DNA from: a virus
Strand: one strand, 5' to 3'
Length of the DNA: 27,420 bases
Virus record (IMG/VR): IMGVR_UViG_3300050132_000508
Span: 1 to 27,420 of that record
Part shown: positions 13,901 through 20,299 of the stretch, one piece after another
Layout of the letters: each line of letters begins with the position of its first letter
Position numbering within the stretch: position 1 is the first letter of the stretch
The notes under the pieces: generated by a model
The model's input: the letters and a program-made list of their open reading frames with translations, nothing else
What the model was told of the DNA's origin: nothing
The model's database searches: none
Translations under genes and position numbers: made by a program

Positions 13901-15963
13901 GCGTCGATCTTTTCAGGTACGGCATTGACCAATTCATTCGGCGCGCTCGGCTCCGGCCGGATCGCGTCGTCAATATGGACGTGGTCTTCGTCGGTCAGGC
14001 GCGGATTGATATAGCCGTCGCGCTTGAGTGCAGCGGCATAGGCATCCTTCTTGCGCTCGGCCGGGATCGCGTCATTGTCCAGCACTTGATTGCGCAAGGC
14101 GGCGCGGTTGGCATCGGCCTTCTGCTGGTACGCTGCTGCCGTGCGTGCGTCAGTGGCTTTGATCGCCTCGTTTTGTTGCAGTGCATCCCACCGCGATTGC
14201 TCTGCTTGCGCGGTTGCCGCCCGATCCCTGTCTTCCTTCAATAGCGATTCCATCTGTGCGTGTTCGCCAAAGCCGGTAGGTGCCGACATCGCGCGCGTGG
14301 TTGCCATGTCCTGTAGCGCTTGATGCGATACAGGCGGCAACGTGGCGTCGATCGATCCGGCTTCAGCCGGTGCCTGCAAGTGCTGCACGGCAGTCAAGAT
14401 CGATTGCGATAACGCGCTGGTCGGAGCGACGGTATAGTCTCCCTCGGCATGGGGAATGATCGTCAGTTGATTGCTTTGCCCGGACGCATTCATGCGCGGG
14501 ATAGCTTCTTGCAAGTAGTCTAGGTCGTATGGATGCCCCATAGACGAATACGTTTGCAGATTTTGCAGCCCGGACGTGTTCTGTGTCTTTTCCGGTGCCG
14601 TGTAGTCGATCGCATTAGGATGCGGATTAGCAGTCGGGTTGTACAGAGACAGAGGGGGTGCCGACTGCGCTGGATCGGCGGGTATCGGCGTCTGCGTATA
14701 GTCGAGCGGCTTGCTCAAGTCCTGTTTTTCAGCAAGCGCTGCTTGCCCTGCATTCGCCGCCTGCGACAGCACGCCAGTATCTGCCAATACCATAGGGGCG
14801 GCATTTACTTGGCTTGGATCGTCATGCGTCGCATCGCCATGCGCGCCATTCCCGTGCGCAAATGCGCCGGTAGCGCCGCCCATCACTGCGCCATTGACCA
14901 AGGCATCGCCGGCCGCGTTGGTGACGCCCTTCATCAAGTCCGGTTCACCGTTGGCGATATTGGTGAAATACTGTTCCTGCGCCGCCTGCGGCATGCCTTG
15001 CAGCACGCCTTGATGCAACATTTCCTTGCCGACCTGCGTAAGTTTGCTTCCGGTGACGCCCATCGCTTCCGAGCCGGTCGCCAATTGCATCTTGGCACTT
15101 CCCATAAGCCGGCCGGTGGCGTAGGTCAGTGCGCCGGTTCCCGCGCCTGCCGCAAGTGCCGGCAGTGCATAATCGCTGTAATCGCGGCCATTCTCCGCTG
15201 CGTTCTCTGCGATATTGCCCGTGCTTTGCGACCCCATGTCCGCAGCGCCGGCCGCATGCAATGCACCTGTACTGGATTCGAGTGCGGTTTGCGCTGCGCT
15301 CATGACAGGAGCACCCGCCGCTGTGGATGCGGTTTGCGCGGTCGCGGCATCGGCTTCGAGCGCGGCCTTTGCCGCCGCGTCTTCCGTTCCACCAGCCTCA
15401 ATGATCGCTTTTGCTGCCGCCGCTCCCTCATCGGTAGCCAGCGCCGCCTTGATCGCAATGCGGCCAGCTACAAGACCGCCAACGGCCATCGTTTCGCCAA
15501 TACCAGGTAGGGAGCCGACAATACCCCCCATGAGCGCGCGCGGATTTTTGACGTTGGCAACGATCTTATCGACAAAGCCATCGGCATTCGCGACGTTCTG
15601 ATCAGATTGATTCTGACTATCGCTCAACCCCTGGCCAAGAAACTGATTAGTCGCTTCGGGGTCGTAGCCAATGGCGCGCAATCCGTTGCCGGCCGCGCCG
15701 CCAGTAAGCATGTCCGCGCGGCCGACAACACTCTTTCCGTAGTCCACCACGCCTTGCGCCGCCTTGATGCCCATATCGCCAACCGTACGCAATACGCCGG
15801 CCTGCTGCACTGGAGGCGTCGGGGGCGTGTATCCCATGCTCTTTTCGAGAATGGACTTATCCATGTCCGGGTAGTACATTTGATGAACGGCATCGACAAA
15901 CTGGCCGTCATCAAGGCCGTCGCTCAATGCCGGCAATTTCGCGCGCGCTTCTTGAATGTTCAT
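10954..15963 (-). CDS. Putative ejection/internal virion polyvalent protein with inorganic-pyrophosphatase-like domain (1669 aa)
   Basis: ATG at 15963 follows an AGGGA Shine-Dalgarno; the stop is at 10954. The first 400 residues are Ala/Gly-rich with long weakly hydrophobic helices (for example about 140-175), as in proteins that phages eject into the cell envelope. Residues about 841-972 match the pyrophosphatase-like domain of phage polyvalent proteins: a KGHVRFDGMDISIENPAGS start, GYIKGTVGMDKDHIDTFIG with acidic DKDHID at 892-897, and a W-GG-ITE end. A small SH3-like basic segment may lie near 1210-1260. The C-terminal third is charged and probably coiled-coil. It follows the 672- and 237-aa genes, so the three may form the ejection set, comparable in position to T7 gp14-16. 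No transglycosylase motif was seen. The role in DNA delivery is inference; the pyrophosphatase-like domain is well supported. Confidence 0.85.
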   Translation of the reverse strand: MNIQEARAKLPALSDGLDDGQFVDAVHQMYYPDMDKSILEKSMGYTPPTPPVQQAGVLRTVGDMGIKAAQGVVDYGKSVVGRADMLTGGAAGNGLRAIGYDPEATNQFLGQGLSDSQNQSDQNVANADGFVDKIVANVKNPRALMGGIVGSLPGIGETMAVGGLVAGRIAIKAALATDEGAAAAKAIIEAGGTEDAAAKAALEADAATAQTASTAAGAPVMSAAQTALESSTGALHAAGAADMGSQSTGNIAENAAENGRDYSDYALPALAAGAGTGALTYATGRLMGSAKMQLATGSEAMGVTGSKLTQVGKEMLHQGVLQGMPQAAQEQYFTNIANGEPDLMKGVTNAAGDALVNGAVMGGATGAFAHGNGAHGDATHDDPSQVNAAPMVLADTGVLSQAANAGQAALAEKQDLSKPLDYTQTPIPADPAQSAPPLSLYNPTANPHPNAIDYTAPEKTQNTSGLQNLQTYSSMGHPYDLDYLQEAIPRMNASGQSNQLTIIPHAEGDYTVAPTSALSQSILTAVQHLQAPAEAGSIDATLPPVSHQALQDMATTRAMSAPTGFGEHAQMESLLKEDRDRAATAQAEQSRWDALQQNEAIKATDARTAAAYQQKADANRAALRNQVLDNDAIPAERKKDAYAAALKRDGYINPRLTDEDHVHIDDAIRPEPSAPNELVNAVPEKIDAVRARAGKANTDAVDTAIAQGMRLKTPAGNILHKPGSTKIFKLNDGQKSYYQQAIKARDVNGNVRSGNLDAGIAGKNDQGGVDYASRIERHVPAGSGNEAAVDGLARPGGTSDHVEAEAKKAPLSTLDLAAHAAATSPHNDLAQPTEAQKEAGNYAKGHVRFDGMDISIENPAGSTRSGIARDGTPWETTMQQHYGYIKGTVGMDKDHIDTFIGKNEDSKKVFVVDQVNPDTGKPDEHKVMLGFDTMQQARDAYQSNYDANWRGGKQITETSMDDFKAWLKDGKTKQPIAKNAPEEAVTTDFHQAIAAPPGLEKARRLKAERDSEKQRIAEHDKGMEQLAAKWSEQDKAAASAAELEKRTGPDSTPEKSAEDIAFDNEMSDAMSHLGDVLGDVFGAKLNITGQQHTAGALLPALSKVIELLVRKGARSLQQAVSQASKLMRANPAVAPHVDKISPRQWKAAYNAIAEFHEGTDSESDVANTHPDDVTAYAAPAKPTEAAPVAAPAIDTNKNQTLAPIAKDKNGLPIHIGDTVTTSSGRSAEVSSVKTDGDGKPILHYQEWDGERAFERPDKVIVEPDDEFSKNDRSEPEKAQPDIKSGKEPTAASDEPAAPALTAQELNRLSVKDMSDDQLWQAKDTLPKREKPIAKEIALRGLTEPKAKEETAPTADEIKAEQDGDKPLDRNVIAARYAQLLAEGRDGVSPVSTEFHYRFADDLISKDAYRLKWITNGLNDKSKKVFAEFTGVKLPKAQGASWEALKEWAGVTPEQDKAHNEAQAALLKAKQTAEHAADAERNADNQQFQTSAEDKTLVSGKDVIDRQISEGFTSIENISKSAVPKYALVNHETDRYYPLDKVGRKYAEVALTRLGESAEATRGDGDKLISTDQAAADQIEHERELAAAKANGQTMVSDADAAHLFGKDAPTTTPEPELPRKPLSEIRIAVDVKNADTGKSARMSVAASVAMRDVSDRIKSLEDLIACMKG
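13530..13727 (-). CDS. Candidate nested protein overprinted in the +1 frame of the 1669-aa gene (65 aa)
   Basis: This frame is shifted +1 inside the 1669-aa gene, opposite a Gly-rich linker just before the pyrophosphatase-like domain. I chose the ATG at 13727 because AAGG lies 6 bases upstream; an earlier ATG at 13769 would give 79 aa but lacks a Shine-Dalgarno. The product begins MSMEMYDPVIWTPELQ, contains a helical LMDLHDLAVLAIML stretch and ends in a basic tail (KPRRKKRH). Its composition looks like a folded small protein, unlike the Arg/Ser-rich chance frames nearby. I know no function. It repeats the design of the nested gene at 9978-10319, which raises my confidence, but a chance open frame cannot be excluded. 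Confidence 0.45.
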   Translation of the reverse strand: MSMEMYDPVIWTPELQGKMIKAELTTQAELSVMFRPEAVTKQRLMDLHDLAVLAIMLKPRRKKRH

Positions 15964-16003
15964 GCAATCCCTGATTCTTCGTTATTTTATGTAGTCAGCG
16001 TTT

Positions 16004-18022
16004 TTAGTTGATTTGCTGCGGCTCTTTTTTCGCCATGAACGCGACGAAATCAGGGTTGATTGCAGAGCCGCGTCCGTTCCCAATTTTTATGTACTTAGGC
16101 GGTGCGCCTATAAGGTCCGCATCGCTGTAATTGGTTGCCATAACCTTTTGCTGGTAGGCCGGGTTGATCACTGCGCCACGCCCTTGATGGATATAGGGCG
16201 TGATAGGTGCCGGTGGCTGCACTGGCTTTCCTCTCACGCCTCCGGGTCTCTGCAATACCGGAGAATTTGCCGATGCTGCCGCCGCACTATCCGCCGCAAC
16301 CTCCCGGTCGTACTGCGCCAGCATGTCAGGGTCGTTGTAGGCCATTACCTGCTGGCGCGTAATGTTGATCAGGTTGCCAGTTAACTTCGGCGGAGACTGA
16401 TTAGCACTTGAGCTAGATGGACCTCTGATACCCATTGGGTCGGGCGTCGTAGATGGCGACGATCCGCCGTTGGCCGCTCTGCCATAAATATCCTGCGTCT
16501 GCTGATTCAGCATACTGCGGCGTGTAAGCAAAGCCTTCGCGCCAGCGGAATTTTCATCCCACATGCCGCCAGCCTGTGCCTTGGATATTTCGGTGTTGAC
16601 TGTCTCGGCCTGCTTTTGCACGTCCTGAAGGCGCAGCTTATCGCTCGGACTAAGGGAATTTGCCGCCTGCGCATTCTGCGCGTCAATGCGGTTTCTTTCC
16701 GCCACATTTGCCAGCACCCCATTGCGGTAATCGGCTGTGCTTTCTATTTGTTGCTTATGCCAGTCGGAGGTTTGCACTGCCATATATTTATGGTATTCCG
16801 CAACCGATTGCGTATTTGCAGATTTATCCGCAGCCGCAAGCTGCTGATCGATACTCATCAACTGGTAACGCGCCTGCGTCACGTCCGTTGTCGATACCGT
16901 TCCATCCGGCGAGCGCAGCGTGACAATTTTGGTGGGCTGTTCGACGCCATTAACCATCGTCGTGCCATCCTTGGCGCTGACAAGCTGCACGCCGCGCCGC
17001 AAGCCGACGCTGTTGTATTTGTCGATCGCTTCCTGATACTGGCCTGTCGCCATCAAGTCGAGCGCGTCATGTACGCCCTCTTGCTTCATCATATTGATGT
17101 TTTTGACGGACTGAGCATATTCCTGCGGAGATATGCGGCCATCAGTCACTTGCCGGTTGATCAATTCAAGCTGTTGATCCAGGGTAGTATTGACGTTGTG
17201 CGCTTGCGGCACGCCGGCCGGCTGAAGCATTGACTGGTTATTGGTGGATTGCGCAGCTTGTGGGTCGGCATTGGTAAGCGGCCCAGGAGCGGTAGCCGGC
17301 GCAGGCCCGCTATCCACCGCTGCCGGCGCATTGGCGGGCACTGCCGGCGTCGCAGAGTCCGCTTGGCCGGATGATACGGCCGGCGCATTGGATGCTGAAT
17401 CAGTAGCGGTCTGGCTTGCGTCCGCAGAGTTCGGTGCGGGTACAGCAATAGCTGTCGCAGTCGAATCCGATCCGTCCGCCGTTGCCGTTGGCGATTGTGT
17501 TGCGCCGGCTCCAGTGCCAAGGTTGGCAAGGGCGGCATCGTTGATTGATCCGTCCGCATTGAGCGCCGGAGCTGCGCCGGATGCTGCCGCGCCCGATACG
17601 CCCGCTGCTGGCGTTTGCCCCGAAGAATCTGCCGGCTGCGCCGATCCGTCCGATGACTGCGGACTGACGACATTGACAGGCGGCGAGTTCAGACCGCCAG
17701 CCCTGACAAGAGGTTGCGGAGAAGGCGTGCCCATATCGGGCGCATTCGCCTGCCCCGTTGCCGCTGGCGCTGCCGCAGAAGATTGCTGTGCGGGCGCAGA
17801 TTGATTTTGTGCGTCATACTTGGCCTTAATATCAGCCATATCCGCCAAGTTTTTGGTACGATTGCCCGTGGCAATATCGCGCTGATATTGCACGAAATTT
17901 TGATCTTGCTCGGCGCGAGATTCTTGCGCGGCCAGCCGCGACTGAAGCGCCTGATTGTCCATCGCCGCGTTTGCGCCCTCGTAACCGGATGCAATTCCAG
18001 CAAAATTTAAGCCAATACCCAT
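16004..18022 (-). CDS. Putative ejection (internal virion) protein (672 aa)
   Basis: ATG at 18022 follows GGGAT at suitable spacing; the stop is at 16004, 40 bases before the 1669-aa start. The N-terminal 70 residues are helical (MGIGLNFAGIASGYEGANAA, then a charged coiled coil rich in Gln). Residues about 73-265 are a long Ala/Ser/Pro/Gln/Thr low-complexity linker. Residues about 270-520 are helical with a small repeat-like segment (YAQSVKNINMMKQEG, ALDLMATGQYQEAIDKYN). The C-terminus contains two similar motifs, GRGAVINPAYQQKVMA and GRGSAINPDFVAFMAKK, a short internal duplication. The long flexible, helical build and the place between the 237- and 1669-aa genes suggest an ejected virion protein similar in position to T7 gp15. 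There is no recognisable enzyme motif. Confidence 0.75.
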   Translation of the reverse strand: MGIGLNFAGIASGYEGANAAMDNQALQSRLAAQESRAEQDQNFVQYQRDIATGNRTKNLADMADIKAKYDAQNQSAPAQQSSAAAPAATGQANAPDMGTPSPQPLVRAGGLNSPPVNVVSPQSSDGSAQPADSSGQTPAAGVSGAAASGAAPALNADGSINDAALANLGTGAGATQSPTATADGSDSTATAIAVPAPNSADASQTATDSASNAPAVSSGQADSATPAVPANAPAAVDSGPAPATAPGPLTNADPQAAQSTNNQSMLQPAGVPQAHNVNTTLDQQLELINRQVTDGRISPQEYAQSVKNINMMKQEGVHDALDLMATGQYQEAIDKYNSVGLRRGVQLVSAKDGTTMVNGVEQPTKIVTLRSPDGTVSTTDVTQARYQLMSIDQQLAAADKSANTQSVAEYHKYMAVQTSDWHKQQIESTADYRNGVLANVAERNRIDAQNAQAANSLSPSDKLRLQDVQKQAETVNTEISKAQAGGMWDENSAGAKALLTRRSMLNQQTQDIYGRAANGGSSPSTTPDPMGIRGPSSSSANQSPPKLTGNLINITRQQVMAYNDPDMLAQYDREVAADSAAAASANSPVLQRPGGVRGKPVQPPAPITPYIHQGRGAVINPAYQQKVMATNYSDADLIGAPPKYIKIGNGRGSAINPDFVAFMAKKEPQQIN

Positions 18023-18058
18023 AATTAAATCCCGCTCAGTAAATTGCGTTTGTTAAAT

Positions 18059-18087
18059 AAAATAGTCTTCGGTCATTGTTGGAGCAA
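18059..18087 (-). promoter_or_regulatory. Weak sigma70-like promoter candidate before the 672-aa gene
   Basis: On the minus strand TTGCTC (18087-18082) and TATTTT (18064-18059) are separated by exactly 17 bases, in the only sizeable gap of the ejection-gene region. The boxes match the consensus poorly (about 4 of 6 each), and the surrounding gap is AT-rich, so this may be chance. Confidence 0.22.
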
Positions 18088-18183
18088 TGCATCCTGGGTC
18101 AAGGGCGGAACCGCATACACCCCATTCCGGCTCCTAAACTGAATCCCATATTTTTTTATAGCCCGACAACGGTCCCGCCGCCG
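18073..18183 (-). other. 133-base gap with an open frame lacking a good start (possible gene relic or mini-gene)
   Basis: The gap 18023-18155 between the 672- and 237-aa genes contains a minus-strand open frame of 36 codons. It begins inside the end of the 237-aa gene in the -1 frame and crosses an A7 run. It ends with protein-like VYAVPPLTQDALLQQ and a TGA at 18073. The only usable start is GTG at 18120 (15 codons), 10 bases after AGGAG at 18131-18135. It could be a mini-gene, or the remains of a longer C-terminus of the 237-aa protein. Confidence 0.25.
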
Positions 18184-18869
18184 TTAAGCGCATTGACATC
18201 GCTTGCCTGAGTGGTATATGGGTCTGCCGCGTTCAAAGCGGTCGTCTGTGCCGCATTTTGTCCATATATCCCTGCAAGTCCGCTGATCGTCGTTGATGCC
18301 AACCCACCGATTCCTGTCGCGGTAGACGAGGCAAGTTTCTGCTGGTTGGCGGCAATCGCCATTGAGCCATTGGCCGCATTCGCCAGCCCGGTAGAGGCGT
18401 TAGTGACAAGACCCTTACCTAAACCGAGAGAGTCCATCTGACGGCCCCATGCCTCATTTTTGATATTGGTACGAGCCTGCGTCTGCGCATTAGCGCCTAT
18501 TGCCGCACCCTTGATTTGTAAATCGGTGTTTGCCGCCGTCGCTGCCGCACTGCTTGGGTCAAGCCCTGGCGTACGCGCAAGGTTTGCCTGCGCCGCTCCG
18601 ATCTGGCTTGATACATCGGCCTGTGCCGTGCCTGCCGCCTGATTTTCGTTCGCCTGCGAATCGAAGTTCTGTGCCGTGGAAACCATTTGGTTTTCCATCG
18701 GCTGATAAGTCTGTAGGTAGGTGTTGTATTGCTGGTTCGCCAATGCCGTTTGGGACTGGGTAGCCGCCGTTGCTGCATCCGTGGCGCTTGCTGCCGTATT
18801 CGCTGCCTTATTGGATGCGACGCCGGCTACGATCGCGCCACCTACTGCCGCAGTAATCATTGCTGACAT
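18156..18869 (-). CDS. Putative ejection (internal virion) protein, Ala/Gly-rich (237 aa)
   Basis: ATG at 18869 follows AAGGA at 6 bases and overlaps the end of the SET gene by 13 bases; a second in-frame ATG at 18860 is less well placed. The protein opens with a small hydrophobic segment (MITAAVGGAIVAGVASNKAA). A helical, Gln/Ala/Asn-rich body follows, with almost no charged residues and repeated QAN and AAN patterns (AQANLART, ATAANTDLQI). The end is Gly/Ala-rich with weak hydrophobic stretches (TGIGGLASTTISGLAGIYG). This composition is typical of small internal virion proteins that insert into or cross the host envelope, such as the T7 gp14 class. The gene order before two larger putative ejection proteins fits. 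The assignment rests on composition and position, not on a motif. Confidence 0.75.
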   Translation of the reverse strand: MSAMITAAVGGAIVAGVASNKAANTAASATDAATAATQSQTALANQQYNTYLQTYQPMENQMVSTAQNFDSQANENQAAGTAQADVSSQIGAAQANLARTPGLDPSSAAATAANTDLQIKGAAIGANAQTQARTNIKNEAWGRQMDSLGLGKGLVTNASTGLANAANGSMAIAANQQKLASSTATGIGGLASTTISGLAGIYGQNAAQTTALNAADPYTTQASDVNALNGGGTVVGL

Positions 18870-19798
18870 GGAAAATCCTTGTGAAAAGTTTTCATAACCT
18901 CGTTGACGGACTGGCGGTAATCAATAGTGATTTCCTCGCCATCCTGCCCGCCTTGACAACCATGAATGTCGCGCAACGCGACGAGGTTGATATCACCGCG
19001 ACTATTCGCGATGGTCATACGTGCGTTTGGTGCCTTTGCATGATTGGTATAGCGGCCGGCCGGTGTGCGCTTCTCGTCCACCTTGGCTGGCGCAATGATT
19101 TCTCCCTCTACTATGCTGGCCGTGGCGAACACGCCGCGCCCTTCAATGGGCGACTTCGATACCTTCATCTTGTAATTGCCCATCGGCATGGGAATCTGAT
19201 TACTTTCAATTTCGGATTGCGCGCGGACATACTCTGCTGTCACGCCAAACTCAGCGAGCATTTTTGTAAAGTCGTTGCGGTCTACCGCGTGCGCGATCTG
19301 GCCCTTGAAATGCTTGGCGTCCAAGTGGGAATTCCAAGTCTTATCCTTGGTAAAGAAAATCTTTTCCAGCGCGTCAATATCGGTTTCACTGGTCGAAAAG
19401 ATGTTCAGCCAAGTAGTGTCTTCATGGATGTAGCCGATTTTCTTCCCAGGCGGACCGACAAAGCACATGGGAGCGCGCATTTCCTCGATGCTTCCGTCGT
19501 CCTTGAACATCGTTACCAAGCCGGTAAGAAAGACGTTCATTTGCTCGAAATTCTGGTGATGGCCGATAGCAAACGTATCGGCAGGGATATTAACTTCGCG
19601 TATGTAGAGATTTGGCCCGAAGCGATGAATGACCGGGCAGTCCCGTTGCGGCATGGCGAGCATGATTTGCTCTACAGATTCAACCATTTCAGAAGTAAAT
19701 GGCGCACCGCCGATGACGGACCAGACACTTTCCGCAGATTCCGGCGTAAGCTGAATGGCAGGCCCGTGCTGTCTATTGATAAGCTGCAAATTCGCCAT
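18857..19798 (-). CDS. Cupin + SET-domain protein, putative protein-lysine methyltransferase (313 aa)
   Basis: Residues about 60-150 form a cupin-like barrel: GHHQNFEQMNVFLTGLVTMF, then PMCFVGPPGKKIGYIHEDT with His125, as in small phage cupin proteins. Residues about 208-300 form a SET domain with its hallmark motifs: EGRGVFA (219-225, S-adenosylmethionine loop), RYTNHAKAPNA (249-259, equivalent to RFxNHSCxPN) and GEEITIDY (287-294, with the catalytic-type Tyr294). SET proteins methylate lysines of other proteins; the target here is unknown and might be a virion or host protein. The gene lies between tail genes and ejection genes, and its end overlaps the 237-aa start. The ATG at 19798 is preceded by GGGAT, which a hairpin can cover. 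The SET call is firm; activity is not shown. Confidence 0.85.
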   Translation of the reverse strand: MANLQLINRQHGPAIQLTPESAESVWSVIGGAPFTSEMVESVEQIMLAMPQRDCPVIHRFGPNLYIREVNIPADTFAIGHHQNFEQMNVFLTGLVTMFKDDGSIEEMRAPMCFVGPPGKKIGYIHEDTTWLNIFSTSETDIDALEKIFFTKDKTWNSHLDAKHFKGQIAHAVDRNDFTKMLAEFGVTAEYVRAQSEIESNQIPMPMGNYKMKVSKSPIEGRGVFATASIVEGEIIAPAKVDEKRTPAGRYTNHAKAPNARMTIANSRGDINLVALRDIHGCQGGQDGEEITIDYRQSVNEVMKTFHKDFPCQQ

Positions 19799-19801
19799 GA
19801 A

Positions 19802-19833
19802 ACAATCCCGTGGTATTCAATGCGCGGGATTGT
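19802..19833 (-). promoter_or_regulatory. Inverted repeat covering the SET gene's ribosome binding site
   Basis: Nine bases at 19802-19810 (acaatcccg) and 19825-19833 (cgggattgt) are perfect complements separated by 14 bases. In the transcript the inner strand of the stem contains the GGGAT that would serve as Shine-Dalgarno for the ATG at 19798. The hairpin could lower translation, or the DNA dyad could bind a repressor. The outer arm also belongs to the conserved element at 19821-19853. Confidence 0.5.
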
Positions 19834-19853
19834 AGGCATTAAGTCAGAAATTC
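19821..19853 (-). promoter_or_regulatory. Conserved intergenic element, copy 2 (upstream of the SET gene)
   Basis: Positions 19821-19847 match 10684-10710 at 25 of 27 bases, with 29 of 33 over the longer span. Unlike copy 1 it lies entirely in non-coding DNA, between the 140-aa gene's stop and the SET start, which argues against shared coding as the cause. The minus-strand TACAAT might be a -10 box, with TTGAAT 15 bases upstream as a poor -35. GCGCATTGAA occurs on both sides of the core as a direct repeat. Confidence 0.5.
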
Positions 19854-19876
19854 AATGCGCTTTTTTAAAAAAATAA

Positions 19877-20299
19877 TTATGGCTTTGGGTTCGCGGTCTT
19901 GACCGCTTCTACCTGCGAATAATAATCAACTAATTTAGAGCCGTCGCCGCGCGCTGACCAGTACATCGCGTCAGCAAATACACAGAGGTCAGGGTAAGCC
20001 GCGCGCCGCGCGTCAAGCACTGCATTCAAGGCATCGGCGGCGCGCTGCGCATCGCTGCGTACATCAACTGCCATACGCTCCGGCATCTTCCACGTCCAGC
20101 CGCACGGCATATTACTTTTTGCGGAAAGTTCGGCCGGCGTGTAGTCGCATACCGAGCCGTTGGCGATGTATTGCGCGTTGCGGTCGATCTTGGCGGCGAC
20201 CGCGAGGATATTGCCTTTCTGTTGCGCGATCATGTCGGATGGCATGGTGCCGGTCGCGATCACATTGCCGCCATCGTCGTATCGTACAAAATTCGTCAT
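19877..20299 (-). CDS. Small tail accessory/assembly-like protein (140 aa)
   Basis: I chose the ATG at 20299, which overlaps the stop of the upstream 493-aa gene as ATGA, over an upstream in-frame start that would run deep into that gene. The N-terminus reads MTNFVRYDDGGNVIATGTMP, a small beta-hairpin-like start seen in phage tail accessory proteins. The C-terminus has the pattern RRAAYPDLCVFADAMYW, GD, then VEAVKTANPKP. That resembles the YPsi-DAlYW / VKakYPKP ending of small tail proteins of the XkdW or tail fibre assembly type. This resemblance is from memory. Its position directly behind a tail protein fits an assembly or baseplate accessory function. It is the last gene before the conserved element and the SET gene. 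Confidence 0.75.
   Translation of the reverse strand: MTNFVRYDDGGNVIATGTMPSDMIAQQKGNILAVAAKIDRNAQYIANGSVCDYTPAELSAKSNMPCGWTWKMPERMAVDVRSDAQRAADALNAVLDARRAAYPDLCVFADAMYWSARGDGSKLVDYYSQVEAVKTANPKP

Noticed and set aside
17161-17673. Minus-strand out-of-frame open frame (170 codons) in the 672-aa gene
   Set aside because: Arg/Gln/Pro-rich product, a typical shifted reading of an Ala/Ser/Pro-coding low-complexity stretch; no start signal.
18860-19876. Plus-strand open frame (338 codons) opposite the SET gene
   Set aside because: It mirrors the SET gene almost exactly and runs through the regulatory gap. Its composition is shadow-like, while the minus strand has full cupin and SET motifs.
19854-19876. 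AT-rich run after the 140-aa gene as a terminator
   Set aside because: It consists only of T and A runs, with no GC stem before the T-run.
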